This document shows positions 8,367-17,128 of a DNA stretch of 64,000 nucleotides, piece by piece. Source of the DNA: JABDFW01 sp035550215 (GTDB lineage: Bacteria > Bacteroidota > Bacteroidia > Chitinophagales > Chitinophagaceae); NCBI GenBank assembly GCA_035550215.1, contig DASZPM010000011.1, positions 1 to 64,000 on the forward strand, in the 5' to 3' direction. The position numbers and the translations under genes were made by a program. How positions within the stretch are numbered: position 1 is the first letter of the stretch; each line of letters opens with the position of its first letter. The notes under the pieces were generated by a model. It saw only the letters and a program-made list of their open reading frames with translations. It was not told where the DNA came from and ran no database searches.

Positions 8367-9857
8367 ATGAGGGTTATACTTACCACTATACTGCTTATTG
8401 GGATGTCATTTTTTTCCTCCGCCCGGAACAGGCAGGATACGCTGTCCCCACAACTATCTTATCATTTAAGGTGGGACGGCAAATCAACCGTGCTTAACGT
8501 AACGCTTTATTACAGCCCTGCAAACAAAGACAGTACGGTGTTTGTATATGGCGACCCCAATTTTGGTGGCCAAAACGAGATTTTTAAAGTATTGCAGCAT
8601 ATTGAAAGCAGCGATAAAATAAAACTGAGCCCGGCTGAAAGAAAAATAACGGTGTACCATACCGGGCCGGGGCTAAAGCAAATAAGCTATACCGTTAACG
8701 GGCAACTGGTAGGCAACCCCAAACGGGCAACCGTTGATGAACTCTTCAGGCCGCTGATAACGCCAAATATATTGTACCTGGTGCCCCAATTTTTTATGCT
8801 CAACCCGCAGGGCCGCCATGCAGGCAGCGCCATCATACAATGGGATTCATTTCCGCAAGGCATACCATATTTTATATCAACGGCCGCGGGAGCAAGCCCT
8901 TCGGAAAAACAAAATATAGCGTTAAACAGGCAGCAGGATGTACTTATGCTTATGGGACCTGCCCTTGTAATTAAAACATATAAAGTGCATGGCATCCCCT
9001 ACTATGCCATCACGTCAAAAGCGGATACAATTAATGACCTTTCAAAACAACTTGCCCCTTTTTTCAAATATTATTTTCCCGGCCTGCGCAATTTTTGGAG
9101 GGATGACAGCGCCCCTTACTACTACATAAGCATCTTGCCCCTGTTATCAATTGATAAACCGTGGGCAACAGGCTATAGCCAGAAACATGGGTTTGTAATG
9201 CGGTATTCAGGTACATTTGATGACAACAAAAAACGGGTGCTGGCGCATGAAACCTCCCATGCATGGATTGGCAATAACATGCAGGTAGGCGATGATGAAT
9301 TCAATAACCAGTGGTTTGGCGAAGGGTTTAATGATTATGTGATGCTCATTAACCTTGCAGCATCGGGCATACAGGATAAAACGGCGTTTCTCGATTATAT
9401 AAACAAAGATAATTTGCTCGCCCACTACAGCAGCAGTGTTAAAGACGCCCCCAACGATTCCATCGCCGCTAAGTTTTGGGCAGACAAACGTTACCAAACC
9501 CTGCCCTATAAGCGGGGCTTTATTTATGCCTTTTATTTTGATAACCAGGTAAGGCTTGCATCGGGCGGGCATAAAACCATCAGGGATTTTTTGCTGGCGC
9601 TCTTTAAACGAAACCAACAAATACATGCCGCCAACCCGCTGGCTAATTTAACGCTGAATGATTATATTGCTGCAGCATCAATGTTTATACCCGCTGAACA
9701 GGTGAAGCATGAAACAGGCACATACCTGCTGCAGGGAAAGCCGCTGGACTTCAGGAATATAAAACTTATTAAAGGCTTTACGATGGAATACAAAGACAGT
9801 ATTCCGGTGTTAAGCATTGATAAAAGCGTTCATCTTAAAAAAATATACCACTGGTAG
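8367..9857 (+). CDS. Secreted M61-like metallopeptidase
   Basis: 496 residues from the ATG at 8367 (a TTG one codon earlier is less likely). A signal peptide covers residues 1-20 (MRVILTTILLIGMSFFSSA). The C-terminal half holds HETSHAW near residue 294, the zinc-binding HExxH, followed about 25 residues later by WFGEGFNDYV, which supplies the third zinc ligand. The layout of HExxH, then (S/G)EGF-x-DY, is that of the M61 glycyl-aminopeptidase and related M1 clan enzymes. The N-terminal half is beta-rich, as in M61, but I see no PDZ domain at the end. It probably trims peptides in the periplasm or outside the cell. The aminotransferase gene follows after 34 nt, so the two form an operon. Confidence 0.75.
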   Translation: MRVILTTILLIGMSFFSSARNRQDTLSPQLSYHLRWDGKSTVLNVTLYYSPANKDSTVFVYGDPNFGGQNEIFKVLQHIESSDKIKLSPAERKITVYHTGPGLKQISYTVNGQLVGNPKRATVDELFRPLITPNILYLVPQFFMLNPQGRHAGSAIIQWDSFPQGIPYFISTAAGASPSEKQNIALNRQQDVLMLMGPALVIKTYKVHGIPYYAITSKADTINDLSKQLAPFFKYYFPGLRNFWRDDSAPYYYISILPLLSIDKPWATGYSQKHGFVMRYSGTFDDNKKRVLAHETSHAWIGNNMQVGDDEFNNQWFGEGFNDYVMLINLAASGIQDKTAFLDYINKDNLLAHYSSSVKDAPNDSIAAKFWADKRYQTLPYKRGFIYAFYFDNQVRLASGGHKTIRDFLLALFKRNQQIHAANPLANLTLNDYIAAASMFIPAEQVKHETGTYLLQGKPLDFRNIKLIKGFTMEYKDSIPVLSIDKSVHLKKIYHW

Positions 9858-9891
9858 GGTAACCATCACACTACCAAAACAGGCATGTGCT

Positions 9892-11175
9892 ATGAAAGAT
9901 AAATACGATAGTAACAAGCAGGGCTACAGGTCAACACGGCGTAATATGCTTTCCCTGTTAAGTATGCTGCCGTTCTCACCGGGTATACTGAATGCTGCCG
10001 CGAATAACCTGTATAACGGGCAGGGCGCGCAATTGACAGGTGATGCACTGCCTGCCAAAAACATGTTTGCCATTAAGGGAATATATTTAAACGCGGCCTA
10101 TACACACCCCATGAGTATTGGCAGCGCGGCAAACGTAAAGAACTACCTTGATTACCGCCTGGCCAACGGCAAAGCGGTTGATACCATAGATGAGGACAGG
10201 AACACAGCCCGCCAACTGTTTGCCCGTTTAATAAATGCCGGCGAAGACGAAATTTCGTGGGTACCAAGTACAATGGTGGGTGAAAACATGGTGGTAAACG
10301 GGCTGGGCCTGCCGGGCACAAAAGCACGCATTGTAACCGATGCTTATCATTTTGACGGTTCGTTATACCTGTACAACCAACTGGCTAAACAGGGCGCTGA
10401 TGTAAAAATGGTGCTTCCCAAAAATAACAGGATTGCGCTGGATGATATGGATGCAGCCATAACGCCGGGCACAAAGCTGGTGGCGGTATCGCTCGTGTCA
10501 ATGATTAATGGCTTTCAGCATGATTTAAAGGCACTGTGCGATTTGGCGCACAGCCGGGGCGCGCTGGTGTATGCAGACATTATACAGGCCGCGGGCGTTG
10601 TGCCTGTTGATGTACACGCCTCCGGGGTTGATTTTTGTGCCTGCGCCACGTATAAATGGCTGATGGGTGATTTTGGCGCGGGATTTTTGTACGTGAGAAG
10701 CGACAGGCTGCCGCTGTTAAAACGCAGCCAGTTTGGTTACCGGCAGCTAACAGGCATGCAATCGCACATTCTTCCTTTTGATGCTGCTGGTAATACGCCG
10801 TTTGAGTTTACACAGGGCGATAAAACCCGGCATTATTTTGAAGTTGGCACATTAGGCAATGCAGCGGTGCCCGCCCTTATTTTTTCGTTGAACTACCTGC
10901 TTAAAACAGGCGTTGAGGCGATACAAAACTACCGCCAGCCCATGATAACAGCGCTTCAGCAGCAATTGCCTGCCATGGGTTACCAGCCTATGACACCCCT
11001 GGATTCAACATCCCCTATTATAAGCTTTGCTTTTCAGGGCGCGGAACAAAAACTTGGTAAGAAACTAGCCGATGCCGGCATCAACATACAGTTGTATAAA
11101 AACCGGTTTCGTATATCGCCATCAGTATATAACACTATGGACGATGTGTCACGGCTGATTGAGGTGCTCACCTGA
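9892..11175 (+). CDS. Class V aminotransferase-like PLP enzyme with a Tat-type leader
   Basis: 427 residues from the ATG at 9892; the longer frame from 9817 overlaps the previous gene and lacks support. The N-terminus has STRRNMLSLL before a hydrophobic stretch, which resembles a twin-arginine export signal. The body is a cysteine-desulfurase-like class V fold. TYKWLMGDFGAGFLYV carries the PLP lysine at about residue 255, YADIIQAAGVVPVDVHASGV the cofactor-binding Asp region, and FEVGTLGNAA the C-terminal arginine-region loop. Tat-targeted members of this family are frequent in Bacteroidota and are usually annotated only as isopenicillin N epimerase-like or desulfurase-like. Export as a folded cofactor-bearing enzyme would fit. 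Substrate unknown; co-transcribed with the M61-like peptidase. Confidence 0.8.
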   Translation: MKDKYDSNKQGYRSTRRNMLSLLSMLPFSPGILNAAANNLYNGQGAQLTGDALPAKNMFAIKGIYLNAAYTHPMSIGSAANVKNYLDYRLANGKAVDTIDEDRNTARQLFARLINAGEDEISWVPSTMVGENMVVNGLGLPGTKARIVTDAYHFDGSLYLYNQLAKQGADVKMVLPKNNRIALDDMDAAITPGTKLVAVSLVSMINGFQHDLKALCDLAHSRGALVYADIIQAAGVVPVDVHASGVDFCACATYKWLMGDFGAGFLYVRSDRLPLLKRSQFGYRQLTGMQSHILPFDAAGNTPFEFTQGDKTRHYFEVGTLGNAAVPALIFSLNYLLKTGVEAIQNYRQPMITALQQQLPAMGYQPMTPLDSTSPIISFAFQGAEQKLGKKLADAGINIQLYKNRFRISPSVYNTMDDVSRLIEVLT

Positions 11176-11217
11176 GTCGTCAGCGCTTTTTTCCCATCAC
11201 GGGGTTGTGAAGGCTGG

Positions 11218-12378
11218 CTACGGTAAAGGCCCGGGCTCTTTACTCCTTATTAGCTTGCGCCATTTATACCGGAGTATTTGGCCGAATTCCCGGAATATTT
11301 TTTTAGAAAGTTTTTTATCGTAAAAGGGCAGGTAACGCCAGTAGCCCTTATAATTAAATAACCAGGGTAAAAGTCTTTTAAAATCGTTTCTCCACAAACT
11401 TCGCCGCACATCTTTATGAAACAGGGCAACCTCAATAAACGGTTGTTTTAAAGGCATATCGTGGTAACCTGTTATATAACTACCGTCAACTATGCGCTTA
11501 ACGCCGTTTGAAAAATCGCGCCCGGTAAACCGCCCATAAGCCATCCACGAATTTGGCCTTGGGTCTGCCTCAAGCAGGTAATAAATGCCTGTGCCGGCAT
11601 CATGCACATAAGTAATATTCACAAACCCGCTTAAACCAAGCTTTTTCCCCAAATCAATAAGTAATGTCTTAATCATTTCATCATTATAGTATAGCCGCCT
11701 GGTGGAATAAGTAAAGGGGCCTTTATCGTAGGTAAGTATTTTTGATGTGGTGTATACCAAAAGTTCTCCCTTGTAAAAAAGCGCTTCAACGGGCACTTCC
11801 TTCCCTGTTATAAACTCTTGTATTAAAATGTTATTGTTAACGGGTATTTTAGAAAGGTTGGCAATAAAATCATTATAGCTATGGCTTACAAACATATCAA
11901 CACCGCCCCAGCTAAAGTCTATTTTATTAATAACAGGGAAAGTAAGCTTTTGTATTTTTTCAAGATCTGCTGTATTGTTATAAGTAACGTACCCGGGAGT
12001 ATCTATGTTATTGTCAATACAAAAATCAGCCAGTGCTTTTTTAGAACCTACAACATCCCTGTATTTAATTTTTGCAACCGGCATAATTTTTAAAAAAAAT
12101 TCATCATCGCTTATAACGTCGTTCATATATTTTAACAGGGGGTCATCTGCAAGTATTACCCAGTCATATTCTCCTTTTGTTGCCAGGGCATGCAATTCAT
12201 TCGTATAAATTTTTTTACCAGGGTTACTTTCTATCCATTTATCAACATAGCTGTTTGCCAGCAGCCATGAGTTTGGTGAGCAGTAGGCATGTACTGTGCA
12301 GCCTGCTTTTTTTAGTACAAAAGGTATTTCGGCTATGGTATTCCAGTTATCCAGGCATGCTATTAACACCTTGAACAT
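11218..12378 (-). CDS. ATP-grasp domain protein
   Basis: 386 residues. Residues 1-110 form a Rossmann-like N-terminal domain (MFKVLIACLDNWNTIAEIPF), and residues about 120-310 an ATP-grasp fold. In the fold, SKKALADFC begins the lid, FPVINKIDFSWGG carries the ATP-binding lysine, ILIQEFITGKEVPVEAL follows, and YYLLEADPRPNS supplies the magnesium-binding Glu and Asn. The C-terminal 75 residues are basic and aromatic. ATP-grasp enzymes join a carboxylate to an amine or thiol through an acyl-phosphate. No biosynthetic partner lies nearby, so the substrate is unknown. Related stand-alone proteins work in cell-surface or peptide modification. Convergent with the aminotransferase gene. Confidence 0.8.
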   Translation of the reverse strand: MFKVLIACLDNWNTIAEIPFVLKKAGCTVHAYCSPNSWLLANSYVDKWIESNPGKKIYTNELHALATKGEYDWVILADDPLLKYMNDVISDDEFFLKIMPVAKIKYRDVVGSKKALADFCIDNNIDTPGYVTYNNTADLEKIQKLTFPVINKIDFSWGGVDMFVSHSYNDFIANLSKIPVNNNILIQEFITGKEVPVEALFYKGELLVYTTSKILTYDKGPFTYSTRRLYYNDEMIKTLLIDLGKKLGLSGFVNITYVHDAGTGIYYLLEADPRPNSWMAYGRFTGRDFSNGVKRIVDGSYITGYHDMPLKQPFIEVALFHKDVRRSLWRNDFKRLLPWLFNYKGYWRYLPFYDKKLSKKIFREFGQILRYKWRKLIRSKEPGPLP

Positions 12379-12805
12379 GAAGGGATTTTGGTATTAAATT
12401 AACGCATTTTTAGTTAGGCCCGGTTAAAAGCATAATTTTCTTTTTGCGGGTTCAAATATCCCCGCCTGTATCCTTGCCTTTCTTGCCATTTGCAGTTATT
12501 TATTGTTTGTTGCAGCATAATTTTATAGCAGGCTAATGGCAAATTTACCATGAGCAGGAACATTTGTCATGCTGTATAAGTCAACGTCACCAGGCCGGGG
12601 AAATTAATTTCATTGGCGGCAGGTTGATATTCAAAAATTATCCATTAAATAAATAGCTGTAAATCATTCAAAAATGACTTGTCATATAACATAAAAACAA
12701 AAATTAATTATATTTGTTAAATGCACTATAACACATAGCCGGTTGCTGTCATTTTCCGGTTATATTTTATTATAAATCGTATCCGTTCACCTAAATAAAT
12801 TATCT
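12379..12805. other. Divergent intergenic region with promoter box
   Basis: AT-rich, no gene. A T-arm-like motif (gcgggttcaaatatccccgc) near 12446-12465 is not part of a tRNA. The right half carries the candidate promoter of the AhpD-kinase operon. Confidence 0.5.
12709..12716 (+). promoter_or_regulatory. -7 box (TATATTTG) for the AhpD-kinase operon
   Basis: TATATTTG at 12709-12716 fits TAnnTTTG and lies 90 nt before the ATG of the downstream gene. A TTG at 12679-12681 is somewhat far for a -33 element. The AT-rich tract between the box and the gene suits a leader region. Confidence 0.45.
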
Positions 12806-13369
12806 ATGGCCGCACGCTTTCAGATGGTTGAGTACGCAGACGCCCAACCCGAAGTACAGGAAATATATGATGAAACCATGAGGGAACTGGCATTGCCATT
12901 TGTACTCAACTGGTTTAAATGCCAGGGCGATAATGCAACCCTGTTAAGGGGTAACTGGGAAAAAATGCGCCACACTATGATTAGGGGTAACATACCCTTT
13001 ATATTAAAGCAGCTTATTATTTATAACATTTCCAATATAAAAGGTTGCCAGTACTGCACCCATGTGCACGGTTTAATGGCCAATGGGCTTGCATCAAGCA
13101 TTACCACAGACACAAATACAAAAATAACTGACAATCTTTCGGCTGATTTTATTCCATCTTCTTACAAAACTGCTATCCGTATTGTTACCAAATGCGCCAT
13201 GACACCCAAGCAAACACTGGAAGACGATTTTGAAGACCTGCGTGATGAAGGTTTCTCAATTAATGAAATACAGGAACTGATGGCCCTGGCAGATTTCACT
13301 AACATGGTAAACACTATTGCTGATATTTCAGGCATTCAAATAGATAATGAACTAATGGAAGTGAATTAG
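12806..13369 (+). CDS. AhpD-like/carboxymuconolactone decarboxylase family protein
   Basis: 187 residues, all helical, no signal peptide. The active-site motif of the AhpD family is present as GCQYCTHVHG (C81, C84, H86, H88), which in AhpD gives a redox-active dithiol acting as a peroxidase or disulfide reductase. The upstream part (FKCQGDNATLLRGNWEKMRHTMIRG) resembles the substrate-side helices of CMD proteins. Its TAG is followed directly by the ATG of a histidine kinase gene, so the two are tightly coupled. That suggests a thiol- or peroxide-linked input to the kinase rather than general detoxification (inference). No AhpC is nearby. Confidence 0.8.
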   Translation: MAARFQMVEYADAQPEVQEIYDETMRELALPFVLNWFKCQGDNATLLRGNWEKMRHTMIRGNIPFILKQLIIYNISNIKGCQYCTHVHGLMANGLASSITTDTNTKITDNLSADFIPSSYKTAIRIVTKCAMTPKQTLEDDFEDLRDEGFSINEIQELMALADFTNMVNTIADISGIQIDNELMEVN

Positions 13370-14755
13370 ATGGATTACAACGGCACTTTATTTGAAAACA
13401 GCCGGCGCCTAAGGTTTGAGGCCTTTAGCAACCTTGCTATTGAACTTAACAAGAGCAACGAATTTGAAGAAATTTGCAGCATACTTGTTACGTATATAAA
13501 ATTCATTGTTGAATCTTTTGTATTTACTGTTAACTACCGCAACGGCGATGAGTACCTGCACATACTGGTGTTTAGGGGGGAATACTTTTTGAGTGAAGAG
13601 CCCGCGAATATTTATTATGATTTTTTTGTAAAGGAGTACGGCGAAAAAAATGTACCGGTTTCTTTAACCCGGGAGCAGATAGCAGGTTACGGCGGCCTGA
13701 AGGAAACTTTATACGGGCACGAAAAAGTAAAATCTGCCTGTATAATACCCTGTTTTGAAACTGCCACACAATCAATTACCGTTGGTGCTGCGTCAAAAAG
13801 CATGGAGCATTATAACAGCGCTGATTTCCGGTTTATTAAACTTATCAGCGAAACATTATCATCCAAAATATCCCAGGTTTTTGCACAACGCAACCTCGCT
13901 CAAAAAACCACAGAACTGGCGGTAAAAAACCAGGAAGTAACGTTGCTTTACCAGAACCTGGAAGAGATTGTAAAAGAACGCACACGCGAACTCACAGAGG
14001 CGAATGATGAATTGCAAACGTTGTTTTATAGAACATCGCACGACTTTAGAGCTCCGCTCACCAATATTATAGGCCTGGTTAACATTGCTGAGATAACCGA
14101 CGGTAAAGAAGACAAAGAATGGGTGTTGCAAAATTGCCGGGCGGCAATTAATCACCTTGACAGGATGCTTAATAAATTAAACACTCTGAGCCGCATGCAC
14201 ACACCGCAGGTTGAAAACACTATTAACTTTAACAACCTTGTCAGCACGGCAAAGAAAAAGTGCTTAAGTGAAGCGCCGGACCGTAGTGTTACTGTAACCT
14301 TTAATAACCAGTTAACAGCAGAACTCAGGGGCAACGCCTCTCCTTTCCTCTTCATACTGGAAAACCTGTTTGAAAACGCAATACAATATGGTAAGGAGAA
14401 AGTAAATATCTCAGTAACGGCAAACAATACGTTTAATAACCTTACAATTACGGTAACGGATGATGGTACAGGCATTAAGCCCGAAATAATGCACAGGGTT
14501 TTTGACATGTACTTCAGGGGCGATGCAAGGTCAACTGGCAGCGGGCTGGGGCTTTACGTGGTTAACAAAATAATAAAGATGCTGGACGCCTCCATCAGGA
14601 TTGACAGCAATGTAAACGAGTTTACCAGGGTAACAATGAGTTTTCCTGTCAAAGCCAGGGAAAAATATTTGCAAACAGGGTTGCTAAACCCGCTCGCTGT
14701 CCGCACCGTGCCTCGTGGTCTTTATGGTCTTATAGGCAACAGTGCTGCGGTATAA
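13370..14755 (+). CDS. Soluble histidine kinase with GAF-like N-terminus
   Basis: 461 residues with no membrane segment. Residues about 20-170 look like a GAF-type sensor domain. A coiled coil covers about 175-215 (KERTRELTEANDELQ). The H-box SHDFRAPLTN has its phospho-acceptor His at 224. The HATPase domain carries an N-box (ENLFENAIQYG), G1 (DDGTGI) and G2 (GSGLGLYVV). The last 40 residues after the ATPase are an unusual extension with TGLLNPLAVRTVPRGL. The start codon abuts the stop of the AhpD-like gene. No regulator is fused; the REC protein at 16510-16923 lies two genes downstream and might serve both kinases. Confidence 0.9.
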   Translation: MDYNGTLFENSRRLRFEAFSNLAIELNKSNEFEEICSILVTYIKFIVESFVFTVNYRNGDEYLHILVFRGEYFLSEEPANIYYDFFVKEYGEKNVPVSLTREQIAGYGGLKETLYGHEKVKSACIIPCFETATQSITVGAASKSMEHYNSADFRFIKLISETLSSKISQVFAQRNLAQKTTELAVKNQEVTLLYQNLEEIVKERTRELTEANDELQTLFYRTSHDFRAPLTNIIGLVNIAEITDGKEDKEWVLQNCRAAINHLDRMLNKLNTLSRMHTPQVENTINFNNLVSTAKKKCLSEAPDRSVTVTFNNQLTAELRGNASPFLFILENLFENAIQYGKEKVNISVTANNTFNNLTITVTDDGTGIKPEIMHRVFDMYFRGDARSTGSGLGLYVVNKIIKMLDASIRIDSNVNEFTRVTMSFPVKAREKYLQTGLLNPLAVRTVPRGLYGLIGNSAAV

Positions 14756-14955
14756 CCAGGCGTCACACCGGCGGCGGCCAGCCTTTTAAAAACCGGGTGT
14801 GCAACTTACGCTGCCAAAATAATAATCAATTATTTTTTGTGGTTGCAATACAGGCAAATTAACTATTTTAGCTTGCTTTTTTTTGGCATTGCATAAACTG
14901 TTTACGGTAACTATTTCGGGGCCCTGTTAAATAAACCACTATTCACTTTTTTTAA

Positions 14956-16506
14956 ATGAAGCAGGTAATTGATTTTTTTTCAAAACTGTTTGACACTGCA
15001 GACTGGCCCCCCCGCTGGCATTGTGGTAAGTGGAGCGATTTTCATGGCTGGCTGTATATTATCAGCGATTTGTTAATATGGGCGGCTTACTTTGCTATTC
15101 CTATCATAATAATACGTTTCATAACATATAAAAAGCATCAGCAGTTTATTAAGCTGTATTTCCTGTTCGCTGCATTTATTCTCGCCTGCGGCGCTACACA
15201 TTTTCTTGACGCCATTACCTTCTGGTTTCCTGTTTACCGGTTAAGCGCCTTAATGCGTGCTATAACAGCAATTGTAAGCTGGCTTACCGTTTTCAGCCTT
15301 ATTAAAATAGTACCCCTTGCCTTCTCATTAAAATCACCGCGGGAACTGGAAACTGAAATTGAGATGCGCAAAAAGGCGGAAGCGGAACTGCAAATAAAAA
15401 ACCAGCAACTGGAAGAGAGCCGTAAAACATTTAAAAGCGCGTTTGATTATTCCACTATAGGCATCGCATTGGTGAGCCCTGAGGGCAACTGGCTTACTGT
15501 TAACCAGGCGCTTTGCGACATGCTTGGTTATACGGAGGCAGAGTTGCTGAAGCTTACCTTCCAGGATATTACCCATCCCGATGACCTGGCGCAGGATCTT
15601 GCCTATGTTAAACAGGTACTTAACAAGGAGATTGAGACCTACCAAATGGAAAAGCGATACTACACAAAAAGTGGCAGGATAGTGTATGCCCTGCTTTCAG
15701 TATCACTGGTTTGGAAAGATAACAACCCTGATTTTTTTGTATCGCAAATTGTAAACATCAGCCAGCAAAAAAAACTTGCGCTTGAAATTGAAAGAAAAAA
15801 CCTGGCGCTCGAAAAAGCCAATGATGACTTACAGGTTCATCTTACACGTATAAATGAGTTTAACCGCATTGTAGGTCATAATTTACGGGGGCCTGCCACA
15901 TCGCTGATAAACGCGGCAGACTTTCTTGAAACAACAGACAACGAGGAAGACAAAAATTTGTTGTTGTCAAAATTAAAAGGCACCGCTTCACTTATTTTAA
16001 GTACTATAAACGACCTGAGGGATTTTATCGAAATTCAGCTCACACAGTCTCATACAGCCATAGCCGCGTCGTTTAAAACAGCATTTAATAAAAGCACGGC
16101 TGTACTGGCTGATGAAATAAAAAAAACAAACGCGGTTATTAATGTTGATTTTAAGGTTGAAAAGGTTTTTTTTCCGCAGGTTTACCTGGAAAGTATTTTT
16201 TATAACCTGTTAAGCAATGCATTAAAGTATATTGATGCGTCGCGGCAGCCCGTTATCAGCATTGAAACAAAAACTCAGCGCGGCTCAATTGTGCTCAGCG
16301 TTAAAGACAACGGAATAGGCATTGATTTGAAGAGGCACGGAAAGGAAATTTTTAAATACCGGAAGATATTTCACAAAGGGTACGATAGTAATGGCGTGGG
16401 CCTTTTTTTAACCAAAACACAATTGGAAACATACGACGGTGGTATTGAAGTAGAAAGCCAGCCAGGCAAAGGAACAACCTTTTACATTTATTTTAAACAA
16501 GTATAG
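14956..16506 (+). CDS. Histidine kinase with ethylene-receptor-like membrane sensor and PAS domain
   Basis: 516 residues. Residues 30-120 hold three membrane helices that match the ethylene-binding domain of plant ETR1: IISDLLIWAAYFAIP for the first helix with Asp38, FILACGATHFLD for the second with Cys78 and His82 (the copper-ligand pair in ETR1), and a third helix ending LIKIVP. A coiled coil leads to a PAS domain (about 155-270, with DYSTIGIALVSPEGNW and ITHPDD). The H-box is degenerate (FNRIVGHNLRGPATS), and the HATPase has NLLSNALKY, DNGIGID and GVGLFL. Bacterial proteins of this class are known from cyanobacteria and some others; ligand and copper binding are inferred from the conserved residues. 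The REC gene follows after 3 nt. There is a 200-nt gap from the previous kinase. Confidence 0.9.
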   Translation: MKQVIDFFSKLFDTADWPPRWHCGKWSDFHGWLYIISDLLIWAAYFAIPIIIIRFITYKKHQQFIKLYFLFAAFILACGATHFLDAITFWFPVYRLSALMRAITAIVSWLTVFSLIKIVPLAFSLKSPRELETEIEMRKKAEAELQIKNQQLEESRKTFKSAFDYSTIGIALVSPEGNWLTVNQALCDMLGYTEAELLKLTFQDITHPDDLAQDLAYVKQVLNKEIETYQMEKRYYTKSGRIVYALLSVSLVWKDNNPDFFVSQIVNISQQKKLALEIERKNLALEKANDDLQVHLTRINEFNRIVGHNLRGPATSLINAADFLETTDNEEDKNLLLSKLKGTASLILSTINDLRDFIEIQLTQSHTAIAASFKTAFNKSTAVLADEIKKTNAVINVDFKVEKVFFPQVYLESIFYNLLSNALKYIDASRQPVISIETKTQRGSIVLSVKDNGIGIDLKRHGKEIFKYRKIFHKGYDSNGVGLFLTKTQLETYDGGIEVESQPGKGTTFYIYFKQV

Positions 16507-16509
16507 TTT

Positions 16510-16923
16510 ATGAGTTACAAAATATCAAAAGCGGGAATTATTGATGACGACCAGGTGTACCAGTTTGTTATGAAAAAAACTATAGAGCAATCTGGCTACG
16601 TACAATCGGTGTTGCAATTTTATGACGGCGAAGAAGCCATTGCTTATTTTAAAGAGCAAAGCGAAACAGTTGAAGCCTTGCCTGAAGTGGTGTTACTTGA
16701 TATAAATATGCCTTACATGGATGGGTGGCAGTTTTTGGATGAATTTGTAAAAGTGGACTTTAAGAAAGATTACAGGTTTACTATTTTTATCGTCACATCG
16801 TCCAATACAACAGAAGACATTAATAAGGCAAAAGAATACAGTGTGGTTACCGGCTACCACGTAAAACCAATCACGAGAGAAAAATTTGATGAGATGATTC
16901 AATCAATTATTAAGGCTGCCTGA
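16510..16923 (+). CDS. Single-domain response regulator (CheY/Rcp1-like)
   Basis: 137 residues, only a receiver domain. The acidic pocket is IDDD (12-14), the phospho-acceptor Asp64 lies in VLLDINMPYMDGW, the Thr/Ser switch in FIVTSS, and the conserved Lys in YHVKPI. There is no output domain, so it acts by protein contact or as a phosphotransfer step. It starts 3 nt after the stop of the ethylene-receptor-like kinase and is surely co-transcribed with it. Lone REC proteins of this length next to hybrid-less kinases resemble the Rcp1 partner of cyanobacterial phytochrome. Confidence 0.9.
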   Translation: MSYKISKAGIIDDDQVYQFVMKKTIEQSGYVQSVLQFYDGEEAIAYFKEQSETVEALPEVVLLDINMPYMDGWQFLDEFVKVDFKKDYRFTIFIVTSSNTTEDINKAKEYSVVTGYHVKPITREKFDEMIQSIIKAA

Positions 16924-16954
16924 GGTGCCTTATGCATCAAATTTGATACCTGTC

Positions 16955-16976
16955 CCTGTAATAAAAAAATTACAGG
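16955..16976 (+). terminator. Perfect hairpin after the response regulator gene
   Basis: CCTGTAAT (16955-16962), six A in the loop, ATTACAGG (16969-16976). It lies 31 nt after the REC stop codon. No U-run follows on the plus strand, so it may be a weak terminator or an RNA-stabilising 3' end. Confidence 0.35.
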
Positions 16977-17081
16977 CATGGTAGTATCCAATGCTAGCGG
17001 TATAAGCTGTGCTTGTCCCCTTTAATTGCCCTGGCTTCCCTGTTCTGAATAGAAAATTTAGTAATAAGTTTACAGGTGAAA

Positions 17082-17107
17082 TATATTTTAGCCGGGTAAT
17101 ATACCCG
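17082..17107 (+). promoter_or_regulatory. Promoter-like box and small palindrome before the SDR gene
   Basis: TATATTTT (17082-17089) is one base from TAnnTTTG. A perfect inverted repeat CGGGTA-ATA-TACCCG (17093-17107) follows, 21 nt before the ATG. It could be an operator or a leader hairpin. Confidence 0.3.
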
Positions 17108-17128
17108 CGTAAATAAAAACACTATATC

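Noticed and set aside
12446..12465. T-arm-like gcgggttcaaatatccccgc
   Set aside because: The loop is longer than the seven-base T loop and no anticodon or acceptor stem pairs around it, so it is not a tRNA.
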